From assembly GCA_015655445.1 (NCBI GenBank), contig JAATFA010000131.1:1-46212 (forward strand): 46,212 nt of DNA, in the 5' to 3' direction. The position numbers were made by a program, and so were the translations under genes. Below, piece after piece: positions 16,910 to 24,842 of the stretch (its first letter is position 1; each line of letters begins with the position of its first letter). The notes under the pieces were generated by a model. It saw nothing but the letters and a program-made list of their open reading frames with translations. It had not been told where the DNA came from and did no database searches. Source of the DNA: Actinomycetales bacterium. Its GTDB lineage: Bacteria; Actinomycetota; Actinomycetes; Actinomycetales; Microbacteriaceae.

Positions 16910-17776
16910 TCAGTCGAGCGAGGCGAGCACGGCCGCGCAGTAGCCGACCGCGTACGCGAGCGAGATCTCGTGGTTGCGCTCCCCGAACGCGACGGGCAGA
17001 TGCTCGGGGGCGATGGGGCCGTCGTAGCCGCGCTCGGCGAGGGCGCGGATGAGGATGTCCGGTCGTACCTGGCCGCTGCCCGGATAGACCTCGTCGACGG
17101 TCGAGTAGTCGCGCACGGGGCGGCCGGAGTCGTCGTGGATGACGACGTCGCGCACGTGCACGAGGAAGATCCGATCGATCAGCCGATCCATGGCGGCGTG
17201 CACGTCGGAACGGCTGAGGGCCATGCAGCCGAAGCAGAAGATCATGCCGTTCTGCGGCGCGGGGACCGCGTCGAACACCGACATGAAGTCGCTCGCCCCC
17301 CAGAGCCCAACCTCGGTCGGCCACGGCGAGTGGGTCGCGAGCCGCGTGCCCGTGTCCCGCGCGACGGCGCACGCACGCTCATAGAACGCGCAGTTCGCCT
17401 CGAACTGGCGCTTGCGCTCCTCATCGTCGGCCGCGTCGTCGAGGGGTGGGTGCAGCGTGACGGTCGAGATCCCGGCGCCTCCCGCGGCCTCGAGGTGGCG
17501 CGCGAAGCGATCGAACGAGGCGCGTCCCTCGGCGCTGTCCACGGTCCACAGTGGGTCGGGCTCGAGCACGGGCTCGAGCCCGATGATCTCGAGGGAGGCG
17601 TCATCGAACGGGGCGCGGTACGCCCTGAGCTCCTCGGCGGTGGGCCACCCCCGGTCGACCGCGGTGGGGATGGCCTTGGCCGTCTCCTGCAGGGTCGTGA
17701 TGCCTACGTCGCGCGCGTATCGGATCCGCTCCTGCGGGTCCTCGGAGACCATGTGGGTGCGAAGGCATACCTTCAT
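16910..17776 (-). CDS. Mannonate-dehydratase-like TIM-barrel protein
   Basis: A 288-residue TIM-barrel protein of the xylose-isomerase-like/UxuA superfamily. The C-terminal half carries RIFLVHVRDV near residue 205 and IAPEHLP near 257, which parallel the metal-site segments of D-mannonate dehydratase (UxuA). It is shorter than classical UxuA and the rest is divergent, so a sugar-acid dehydratase or an isomerase/epimerase are both possible. The ATG at 17776 has GAGGAG upstream. It is the first gene of the minus-strand operon, under the operator-containing promoter at 18019-18047, with a leader of about 235 bases. Confidence 0.8.
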   Translation of the reverse strand: MKVCLRTHMVSEDPQERIRYARDVGITTLQETAKAIPTAVDRGWPTAEELRAYRAPFDDASLEIIGLEPVLEPDPLWTVDSAEGRASFDRFARHLEAAGGAGISTVTLHPPLDDAADDEERKRQFEANCAFYERACAVARDTGTRLATHSPWPTEVGLWGASDFMSVFDAVPAPQNGMIFCFGCMALSRSDVHAAMDRLIDRIFLVHVRDVVIHDDSGRPVRDYSTVDEVYPGSGQVRPDILIRALAERGYDGPIAPEHLPVAFGERNHEISLAYAVGYCAAVLASLD

Positions 17777-18018
17777 CTGCTTCTCCTCGCTCGTCGGTTC
17801 GTGCATGGACGCGCGGAGTTGAGCACGGGGACCCGGCCGGCGGGGGAGCGTGACGCGCTCCGGGAGGGCGCTCTGCTCGAGAGTGCAGGCGCTGCCGTTC
17901 TCGCTCCCAGCGGGACGGCGTCCCCTCGCCGGGAGCGACTCGTTCGGATCGTCCTTGATCATCTCTGCTCATCGACGCTCGGGCCGCGTCATGCCGCTCG
18001 CCCTCGCGCTGGGGCCCC

Positions 18019-18047
18019 AAGGTATACGTATGCATTGCTCCGCGCAA
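18019..18047 (-). promoter_or_regulatory. Promoter and LacI-type operator for the dehydratase operon
   Basis: Read on the minus strand, TTGCGC (18042-18047) and TACCTT (18019-18024) are 17 bases apart. The operator GGTATACGTATGCA at 18021-18034 matches the perfect palindrome TGTATACGTATACA at 12 of 14 positions and overlaps the -10 box. Repressor binding would block RNA polymerase. Confidence 0.7.
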
Positions 18048-18085
18048 GGAGGAATTCCAAATTTTGATTGGGGTTGGAACGGCCC

Positions 18086-18114
18086 TTGTCATGCAATCTG
18101 TATACGTATACAGT
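18086..18114 (+). promoter_or_regulatory. Promoter and perfect LacI-type operator for the Gfo/Idh-ABC operon
   Basis: TTGTCA (18086-18091) and TACAGT (18109-18114) are 17 bases apart. A perfect 16-bp palindrome, CTGTATACGTATACAG, fills 18098-18113 and covers the spacer and most of the -10 box. The central CG and TG...CA ends are LacI-family operator features. The operator centre lies 78 bp from that of the divergent promoter. Confidence 0.78.
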
Positions 18115-18225
18115 GCTGCCCACTACGACGCTCCCGTCGATGACGAGGGAGGAACGGGCTTGGCCGAGGCCGGGCGCGAGCCACTCATCGTCGCGGGAAC
18201 GACCCGTTCACGGTGAGGAGGAGCG

Positions 18226-19347
18226 ATGGGCGACACGGTCGGAGTTGGGGTCTTCGGATGCGGAGGGGTGTCGGCGGCGCACTTCGCGGCGTACGCGGCC
18301 CACTCCCGCGCGCGACTCGTGGCGGCCGTCGACGTGTCGATCGAGCTCGCCCGGCGCGCGGCGGAGCGGTACGGCGCGGCGCGCTACTACGGGTCGGTGG
18401 AGGAGGCGCTCGCCGATCCCGAGATCGAGATGGCCGACCTCTGCCTGCCGCACGGCCTGCACGCGCCGGTCGGCATCCAGGCGATGGAGGCGGGCAAGCA
18501 CGTGTTCGTCGAGAAGCCCATCGCGAACACTCTCGCCGAGGCGGACGCGATGATCTCCGCCGCCAAGGCGAACGGCGTGCTGCTCATGGTCGACCAGACG
18601 AAGCGGTACCAGAACCGGCATCGCCGTATCAAGGAGCTGCTCGACGCGGGCTGCGTCGGCACGCCCGTCCTCGTCAAGTCCTCCTATCTGCAGGACATCA
18701 TCCCCGCGTGGCGCGCCATGCCCGAGGAGCGCAAGCGCACCTACTGGAAGCACGACGGCGTGATCTCGGGCATCGGCATCCACACGCTCGACCTGCTCCG
18801 CTGGCTCGTCGGGGAGATCAGCGAGGTCTACGCCGTGGCGTCGACAGGGACGCTCATCGAGCCGGACCGTCGCACAGAGGACACGGGCGTCGTCCTGCTG
18901 AGGTTCGCCAACGGCGCCGTCGGCGAGTCGACCGTCTCCTACGTCGCGAAGACGCCCGCGCTCGCTGCGGACTGGGACGCGATGCCTCTCGAGATCTACG
19001 GAACTGAAGGCGTCATCACGATGGACGCGGACGATCGGATCAGGGTGACCTCCGAGCGGCTGGGCCAGGTCGCCGGTGCGCGCACGGTGCAGGAGGTGCC
19101 CGTCGCGCCGCCGATCGGAGCGCCTGCCCTACCGCCGGAGGGCATGGCGGGCGCGATCGACCACTTCCTCGCGTGCCTGCTCGACGGTGGCGATCCGCTC
19201 ACGGGCGGCGACGAGGCGCGGCGCTCACTCGAGGTCGTCGAAGCCGCCTACCGCTCCATTGCGGAGCACCGACCGGTCGCGCTGCCGCTCGCCTCGCCCG
19301 AGGCCACGCAGGCTGCGCCAGGACCCGTCGCGGAGCCCGCGGCATGA
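18226..19347 (+). CDS. Gfo/Idh/MocA-family oxidoreductase
   Basis: A 373-residue NAD(P)-dependent sugar or polyol dehydrogenase-like enzyme. The Rossmann motif GVFGCGGVSAAHF is at the N-terminus. The diagnostic VEKPIANTLAEAD (EKP motif with the catalytic lysine) is near residue 97, and GIGIHTLDLLRWL, with the His/Asp site, is near 184. Members oxidise myo-inositol, glucose-type sugars or anhydro-sugars at a ring carbon. It is the first gene behind the strong operator-controlled promoter; the ATG follows GAGGAG. Its stop overlaps the start of the permease gene (ATGA). The last 25 residues are Ala/Pro rich and probably disordered. Confidence 0.9.
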   Translation: MGDTVGVGVFGCGGVSAAHFAAYAAHSRARLVAAVDVSIELARRAAERYGAARYYGSVEEALADPEIEMADLCLPHGLHAPVGIQAMEAGKHVFVEKPIANTLAEADAMISAAKANGVLLMVDQTKRYQNRHRRIKELLDAGCVGTPVLVKSSYLQDIIPAWRAMPEERKRTYWKHDGVISGIGIHTLDLLRWLVGEISEVYAVASTGTLIEPDRRTEDTGVVLLRFANGAVGESTVSYVAKTPALAADWDAMPLEIYGTEGVITMDADDRIRVTSERLGQVAGARTVQEVPVAPPIGAPALPPEGMAGAIDHFLACLLDGGDPLTGGDEARRSLEVVEAAYRSIAEHRPVALPLASPEATQAAPGPVAEPAA

Positions 19348-20348
19348 CGGCCGGCTACGTGCTGCGGCGCGTGGGCGTCTTCTTCATCGTGCTCTGGGCC
19401 GCAGCGAGCATCAATTTCGTGCTGCCGAGGCTCGCGCCGGGCGATCCGGTGCGGAGCCGTCTCGCCGAGTCGCAGGTCACGGGCGTCATCAACCAGAGCG
19501 GTGTGAACGCGATGGTGAAGGCCTACGACCAGCAGTTCGGGCTCGACAAGCCGGTCTTCGTGCAGTACCTCCGCTATCTCTGGAACTGCCTGCACTTCGA
19601 CTTCGGCTTCTCGATCGCGAGCTATCCGACGCGCGTCGCGGATCTCATCGGCGCGGCTATCCCCTGGACCGCTGTCCTTCTGCTCGTCTCGACCCTGATC
19701 GCGTTCGTCGCCGGAAGCCTGCTCGGCGCTCTCGCCGCGTGGCCGCGCGCTCCGCGCTGGGTGCGGTACATCTCCGTGCCGCTCATGGGCCTCTCCTCGG
19801 TCCCCTACTATCTCATCGGCCTCGTGCTCATCTACCTGTTCGCCGTGCTGCTGCCCATCTTCCCGAGCTCGGGAGGCTACTCGGTGGGGAGCGCGGTGGC
19901 CGTCGACGGCTCCTTCCTCGCGGACGCCGCAAGCCACTCGATCCTGCCCGCGCTCTCGATCGTCATCTCGGCGATCGGATTCTGGGCGCTCAGCATGCGC
20001 GGCATGATGGTCAGCACTTCGGGTGAGGACTTCATCACCTTCGCCGAGGCGAAGGGCTTGCGCGCGGCACGCATCTTCTTCCGCTACGGCGTGCGCAACG
20101 CGATCCTTCCCCAGGTCACGCACCTCGCGTTGTCCCTCGGCACGATCGTCTCCGGGTCGATCATCGTCGAGGTCGTCTTCGGCTACCCCGGGGTGGGCAC
20201 GCTGCTGTTCAAGGCCGTCACGGGTCAGGACTACTTCGTCGTCTACGGCATCGTCTTCATCGTCGTGCTCGCGATCGCCTCGACGACTCTCGTCATCGAC
20301 CTCGTCTACCCCTTGATCGATCCCCGCATCACGTACAGGAGGAGCTGA
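19344..20348 (+). CDS. ABC transporter permease, DppB/OppB type
   Basis: A 334-residue integral membrane subunit of a Dpp/Opp-type importer. It starts with the usual YVLRRVGVFFIVLWAA helix, followed by LPRLAPGDPV. The EAA loop (FAEAKGLRAARIFFRYGVRNAILP) near residue 235 contacts the ATPases. About six transmembrane helices are visible. The start overlaps the stop of the Gfo/Idh gene by four bases and the next permease begins two bases after its stop. The binding protein is supplied by the divergent operon (15065-16879). Confidence 0.93.
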   Translation: MTAGYVLRRVGVFFIVLWAAASINFVLPRLAPGDPVRSRLAESQVTGVINQSGVNAMVKAYDQQFGLDKPVFVQYLRYLWNCLHFDFGFSIASYPTRVADLIGAAIPWTAVLLLVSTLIAFVAGSLLGALAAWPRAPRWVRYISVPLMGLSSVPYYLIGLVLIYLFAVLLPIFPSSGGYSVGSAVAVDGSFLADAASHSILPALSIVISAIGFWALSMRGMMVSTSGEDFITFAEAKGLRAARIFFRYGVRNAILPQVTHLALSLGTIVSGSIIVEVVFGYPGVGTLLFKAVTGQDYFVVYGIVFIVVLAIASTTLVIDLVYPLIDPRITYRRS

Positions 20349-20349
20349 C

Positions 20350-21249
20350 ATGGTCGCGCTGACCACCTCCCTTCCGGCGCCGGCGCGCTCAGGCGTCCCC
20401 CGTCGCCGGCTCGTCGCAGCCTACCTGCGCCGGAACCCCCAGCTCGCGGTGGGCGTCGGCATGCTCGTGCTGCTCGCGCTGTTCGGCGTGGTGGGTCCGT
20501 ACGTCGTCGACACGGCGCAGGCCGCTCCGAGCAGCGTCGTCGACAACGTGCCACCGTCCGCGGAGTACCCCTTCGGCACCGACGGGCAGGGCCGCAACCT
20601 CTTCGCGGCGCTCGTGGTCGGGGTGCCCCAGACGTTGTGGGTCGGCCTCGTCGCGGGCCTCATCGGCGTCGGCGTGGGAACGCTTCTCGGGTTCATCGCC
20701 GGCTTCTTCGGCGGCTTCGTCGACAACGTCATCCGCGTGATCGTCGACTCGCTCCTCACGATCCCCGCTCTGCTCATCCTCGTGTCCATCGCCTCGACGA
20801 TCCGCGGGTTCATCACGGTGGACCTCATCGCCTTCGTCGTCGGGTCGCTCGCGTGGATGGGGCCGGCACGCAGCATCCGTGCGCAAGTGCTGAGCATGAG
20901 GGAGCGCTCGTACGTCGATGTCGCGCGCTTCTCCGGCCAGGGGCGCTGGGGCATCATCTTCCGCGAGCTCATGCCCAACATGCTGGCCTTCCTGCTGGCA
21001 GGCTTCGTGAGCTCGATCTCGGCAGCGGTCCTCGCCGACATCGGCCTCGAGGTGCTCGGGCTCGGCCCGCAGAACACCCCAACGGTAGGGATGACCATCT
21101 ACTGGTCGATCTACTACGGAGCGATCCAGAGCGGCGAATGGTGGTGGTGGGGAGTGCCGAGCGTCATCCTCGCCTGGCTGTTCTTCGGGCTCTACTTCGC
21201 CTCCACCGGGCTCGACGAGCTCGCGAACCCCCGACGGAGGACCTCATGA
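20350..21249 (+). CDS. ABC transporter permease, DppC/OppC type
   Basis: A 299-residue second permease. The N-terminal RRNPQLAVGVGMLVLLALFGVV helix and the EYPFGTDGQGRNLF segment (residues about 70-85) are typical of DppC. The EAA-like loop reads YVDVARFSGQGRWGIIFREL, which departs from the usual AAxALG form at the centre and may affect how it docks with the ATPases. Six helices are expected. It overlaps the ATPase gene downstream (ATGA). Confidence 0.92.
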   Translation: MVALTTSLPAPARSGVPRRRLVAAYLRRNPQLAVGVGMLVLLALFGVVGPYVVDTAQAAPSSVVDNVPPSAEYPFGTDGQGRNLFAALVVGVPQTLWVGLVAGLIGVGVGTLLGFIAGFFGGFVDNVIRVIVDSLLTIPALLILVSIASTIRGFITVDLIAFVVGSLAWMGPARSIRAQVLSMRERSYVDVARFSGQGRWGIIFRELMPNMLAFLLAGFVSSISAAVLADIGLEVLGLGPQNTPTVGMTIYWSIYYGAIQSGEWWWWGVPSVILAWLFFGLYFASTGLDELANPRRRTS

Positions 21250-22238
21250 GCGCCATCACTCCCGCGCCCGAGCATCGTGCCACCGCCTTCGGCGCCGACG
21301 TGCTGCACGTCGAGGACCTCCGGGTCGAGTACGTCACGTCGGCCGGGATCGCGACGGCCGTGGACGGGGTGAGCTTCACGGTCCGCGCGGGCGAGCGGCT
21401 CGGCCTGGTCGGCGAGTCCGGATCCGGCAAGTCGACGATCGCGACTGCGCTCATGCGACTGCTGAGGCCGCCCGCGCGCGTCGCCGGCGGGCGCATCGTC
21501 GTCGACGGAGTCGAGCTGCAGGGCCTGTCGGACGAGGCGATGCGCCGCATGCGCCTCGCGACGATCGCCCTCGTCGCCCAGGGCGCCATCAACTCCCTCA
21601 ACCCCTCGGCTCGAGTGGAGGACCAGATCCTCGACGGGCTCGTGGACCACGGGCGCGCCGGTCGCCGCGAGCAGCGCCGACGCGTCGCCGAGGTGCTGCG
21701 CCAGGTCGGCCTGCGGCCGGAGGTCGCGCGGCTGTTCCCGCACCAGCTCAGCGGAGGCATGCGACAGCGTGTCTGCATCGCGATCGCGATCTCGCTGCGG
21801 CCGAAGGTGCTCGTCGCCGACGAGCCGACGAGCGCCCTCGACGTCGTCGTGCAGCACCAGGTCATGGAGACCTTCCGGGCGGTGCAGGACGACCTGGGGG
21901 CGGCGATGATCCTCATCGGTCATGACATCGGCCTCATGGCCCAGTTCGCGACGCGCGTAGGGATCATGTACGCCGGGCTGCTCGCCGAGATCGGGGAGAC
22001 GAGGAAGATCTTCGGCAACCCCCTGCATCCCTACACGCGCTTGCTCATCGCGAGCATCACGACGATGGAGCGCAAGACGGAGCTGAAGGGCATTCCCGGG
22101 CTGCCGCCCTCCCTCATCGACCGCCCGACGGGATGTCCCTTCCGCGACCGCTGCCCGTTCGCGATGGAGCGGTGCGCGGTCGAGGAGCCGCTCCCCCGCC
22201 CCGTCGACGACCGCCTGGTCGCCTGCCATCTCTACTGA
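21246..22238 (+). CDS. ABC transporter ATP-binding protein, DppD/OppD type
   Basis: A 330-residue ATPase of the importer. Walker A GESGSGKST is near residue 58, the signature LSGGMRQR near 164, Walker B VLVADEPTSALD near 184 and the switch His in IGHDI near 219. The C-terminal oligopeptide-transporter region has HPYTRLLI and the cysteine cluster CPFRDRCPFAMERC seen in DppD/DppF proteins. The ATG overlaps the preceding stop (ATGA). It pairs with the second ATPase at 22264 to form a heterodimer. Confidence 0.93.
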   Translation: MSAITPAPEHRATAFGADVLHVEDLRVEYVTSAGIATAVDGVSFTVRAGERLGLVGESGSGKSTIATALMRLLRPPARVAGGRIVVDGVELQGLSDEAMRRMRLATIALVAQGAINSLNPSARVEDQILDGLVDHGRAGRREQRRRVAEVLRQVGLRPEVARLFPHQLSGGMRQRVCIAIAISLRPKVLVADEPTSALDVVVQHQVMETFRAVQDDLGAAMILIGHDIGLMAQFATRVGIMYAGLLAEIGETRKIFGNPLHPYTRLLIASITTMERKTELKGIPGLPPSLIDRPTGCPFRDRCPFAMERCAVEEPLPRPVDDRLVACHLY

Positions 22239-22263
22239 TCGTGATCGTGGAAGGGAGGCTGCG

Positions 22264-23280
22264 GTGACGACGATCATCGAGGCCCGCAACGTGACGAAGC
22301 TCTTCGGCAACGGCAGGCTCCGTTCCGGCGGCGGAACGGTCGGCGTGGCCGACGTGAGCTTCACCGTGGACGACGAGAAGCCGACGATCACCGCGGTCGT
22401 CGGCGAGAGCGGATCGGGCAAGACGACGCTCGCGCGCCTGCTGCTCGGGCTCGCGGCTCCCACGACGGGAGAGGTGCTCTATCGCGGCAAGGACATGCGG
22501 CGGCTCACCCGGAGCGAGCGGCGGCGGTTCCTCGGCGACGTGCAGGTCGTCTTCCAGGACCCGTACGACACCTACAATCCCTTCTACCCGGTCGAGCACG
22601 CGCTGCAGCTCACCGTGCGCAAGTTCGGGCTCGCCTCGAGCGCGGCCGCGGCGCGCTCTCTCATCGACGAGGCCATGTCCGCCGTCGGCCTGCGCCCGGA
22701 GGCGACGCTCGGCAAGCGTCCGCACCAGCTCTCCGGGGGCCAGCGCCAGCGGCTCATGGTGGCTCGCGCGCTGCTGCTGCGGCCGAAGCTCATCGTCGCG
22801 GACGAGCCGGTGTCGATGGTCGACGCGTCGATGCGCGCGTCGATCCTCACGACCATCCGCGGGCTGCACGAGCGGTACGGGATCTCGGTCGTCTACATCA
22901 CGCACGACCTGACCACCGCCTACCAGGTGAGCCACCAGATGATGGTGCTCTACAAGGGCGATGTCGTCGAGGCCGGGGACGTGGAGAGCGTCATCCGCGA
23001 TCCGCAGCACCCCTACACACGCCTGCTCATCGACTCCGTGCCGAAGCCCGACCCGGACGAGCCGTGGGCGCTGGAGCGGCCCTCAGAGAAGGCGGCGCGG
23101 GTCACGCCGACGACGTGTCCCTTCGTGGACCGGTGCTCGCGCGCCATGGACGCGTGCTCGCAGGCCAAGCCGCCGCTCTTCCGCACGAGCTCCACGCGTG
23201 CGGTCGCGTGCTTCCTCTACGAGGACGCCCACCGCCTCGATCGCAGCGAGCTGAACACCGTGCTCACGGGCGCGCGTTGA
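22264..23280 (+). CDS. ABC transporter ATP-binding protein, DppF/OppF type
   Basis: A 338-residue second ATPase. It has Walker A GESGSGKTT near residue 49, the signature LSGGQRQR near 157 and Walker B LIVADEPVSMVD near 178; the last part reads SMVD instead of the usual SALD. The C-terminal cysteine cluster (CPFVDRCSRAMDAC) is present. The GTG start is chosen because GGGAGG lies just upstream and the protein starts where the family does. It follows the DppD-type gene after 25 bases and precedes the aldehyde dehydrogenase by 37. Confidence 0.93.
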   Translation: MTTIIEARNVTKLFGNGRLRSGGGTVGVADVSFTVDDEKPTITAVVGESGSGKTTLARLLLGLAAPTTGEVLYRGKDMRRLTRSERRRFLGDVQVVFQDPYDTYNPFYPVEHALQLTVRKFGLASSAAAARSLIDEAMSAVGLRPEATLGKRPHQLSGGQRQRLMVARALLLRPKLIVADEPVSMVDASMRASILTTIRGLHERYGISVVYITHDLTTAYQVSHQMMVLYKGDVVEAGDVESVIRDPQHPYTRLLIDSVPKPDPDEPWALERPSEKAARVTPTTCPFVDRCSRAMDACSQAKPPLFRTSSTRAVACFLYEDAHRLDRSELNTVLTGAR

Positions 23281-23317
23281 GCGCCCCACGCCCACCATCC
23301 AGCATGAAGGACATCAG

Positions 23318-24778
23318 ATGACCCTCTTCCTCGACCACGACGTGCACCCGCTGCGGGAGAACGGCCTCTTCATCGGTGGCGAATGGATCGCCCGCTCCGT
23401 CTCCGGGCGCTCCTTCGACGTGCGGAACCCGGCGACGGGCGCCGTGGTCGCGACCCTGCCGGACGGCGGCGCGCCCGAGACCGAGGAGGCCATCGAGCGC
23501 GCGGTCGAGGCGCAGCGCAGCTGGGGCACGACGACGGGTCCGTATCGCGCGCGCATCCTCGAGCGCGCGTTCGAGCTCATGGAGGAGCACGCGGACGGGC
23601 TCGCGCGCATCGTCACGCAGGAGCAGGGCAAGCCGCTCGCCGAGGCGATCGCCGAGGTCGGCTACGGCTCGTCCTTCCTGCACTGGTTCGCGGGGGAGGC
23701 CGAGCGCATCTACGGACGCACCGTGCCCGCGAGCCAGGAGAACAAGCGCATCCTCGTCATCCGCAACCCCGTCGGCGTCACGGGTGCGATCACGCCGTGG
23801 AACTTCCCGGTCGCGATGGTCACGCGCAAGGTCGCGCCCGCGCTCGCCGCCGGATGCACGGTCGTGCTCAAGCCCTCGGAGCTCACTCCGCTCTCCGCGC
23901 TCGCGGTCGCGAGCCTGCTCAAGGAGGCGGGACTGCCGAACGGCGTGCTCTCCGTCGTGTGCGGGCTCGACGCCGCCGCGATCGGCGACGTGATGCTCGA
24001 TGACGGGCGTGTGCGCAAGATCACCTTCACCGGCTCCACGCGCGTGGGCAAGAGCCTCATCCGGCGCTCCGCCGACTCGGTCAAGCGCGTGTCGATGGAG
24101 CTCGGCGGGCAGGCGCCGTTCATCGTGTTCGCCGACGCGGATCTCGAGGCCGCGGCGGACGGGCTGCTCGCGGCCAAGATGCGCAACACCGGACAGTCGT
24201 GCATCGCCGCCAATCGCGTCTTCGTCGAGAGAGCGGTCGAGCGCGAGTTCACGCGCATGATCGCGGACCGCATGGGGCGCTTGCGGGTCGGAAACGGCCT
24301 CGACGACGCGGTCGACGTGGGACCGCTCATCAATGCCGCCGCCCTCGACAAGGTCGAGCGTCACGTCCGCGATGCGGTCGACCGTGGCGCCGAGCTCGTG
24401 CTCGGCAGCTCCCGCCTGCGGGAGGCGTTCTTCGAGCCGACCGTCATCGCGGGGGTCGACGACGGCATGCTCGTCGCGCGCGAGGAGACGTTCGGCCCGC
24501 TCGCCGCCGTGCTGCCGTTCGACACGGAGGACGAGGTCGTCGCTCGTGCGAACGGCACCGAGTACGGGCTCGCAGCCTATTACTACACGCGCGACGTCGG
24601 GCGCGTGATGCGGCTGGCCGACCGGCTCGAGTTCGGCATCCAGGGGGTGAACGACGGCTTCGTGTCGGTCGCGCAGGCTCCCTTCGGCGGCCTCAAGCAT
24701 TCGGGCCTCGGGCGCGAGGGGGGATCGGAGGGCATCGAGGAGTTCTTGGAGACGAAGTACCTTTCGCTCGCCGTGTGA
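23318..24778 (+). CDS. NAD(P)-dependent aldehyde dehydrogenase (GabD-like)
   Basis: A 486-residue aldehyde dehydrogenase that oxidises an aldehyde to a carboxylic acid. Conserved elements are ITPWNFPVAMVTRKVAPALAAG, FTGSTRVGK for the cofactor, the general-base Glu in MELGGQAP near residue 260 and the catalytic Cys in NTGQSCIAANR near 294. It is closest in style to succinate-semialdehyde or glycolaldehyde-type enzymes, but the substrate is open. It belongs to the ABC/Gfo-Idh operon. The inverted repeat around the operator at 24783-24814 may end that transcript. Confidence 0.92.
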   Translation: MTLFLDHDVHPLRENGLFIGGEWIARSVSGRSFDVRNPATGAVVATLPDGGAPETEEAIERAVEAQRSWGTTTGPYRARILERAFELMEEHADGLARIVTQEQGKPLAEAIAEVGYGSSFLHWFAGEAERIYGRTVPASQENKRILVIRNPVGVTGAITPWNFPVAMVTRKVAPALAAGCTVVLKPSELTPLSALAVASLLKEAGLPNGVLSVVCGLDAAAIGDVMLDDGRVRKITFTGSTRVGKSLIRRSADSVKRVSMELGGQAPFIVFADADLEAAADGLLAAKMRNTGQSCIAANRVFVERAVEREFTRMIADRMGRLRVGNGLDDAVDVGPLINAAALDKVERHVRDAVDRGAELVLGSSRLREAFFEPTVIAGVDDGMLVAREETFGPLAAVLPFDTEDEVVARANGTEYGLAAYYYTRDVGRVMRLADRLEFGIQGVNDGFVSVAQAPFGGLKHSGLGREGGSEGIEEFLETKYLSLAV

Positions 24779-24782
24779 CGCG

Positions 24783-24814
24783 CTCCCTCCCGTATACGTA
24801 TACATTCGAGGGAG
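24783..24814 (+). promoter_or_regulatory. Third LacI-type operator, inside a hairpin, before the HpsN-type gene
   Basis: CGTATACGTATACA at 24791-24804 matches the perfect operator at 13 of 14 positions. It is followed in the same register by a -10-like TACATT at 24801-24806, but no good -35 is visible. The operator forms the loop of an inverted repeat, CTCCCTC (24783-24789) and GAGGGAG (24808-24814), which may terminate the upstream transcript. Confidence 0.65.
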
Positions 24815-24842
24815 GGGCGTCCGGGGGCAGGAGAGGCATGCG

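Larger units (their letters stand above)
17777..18225. other. 449-base divergent regulatory region
   Basis: This gene-free stretch separates the minus-strand dehydratase operon from the plus-strand Gfo/Idh operon. It holds two divergent promoters, each with a LacI-type operator (listed separately), and two long untranslated leaders. Local AT content rises clearly around 18050-18115 compared with the rest of the window. No further gene is seen. Confidence 0.7.
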
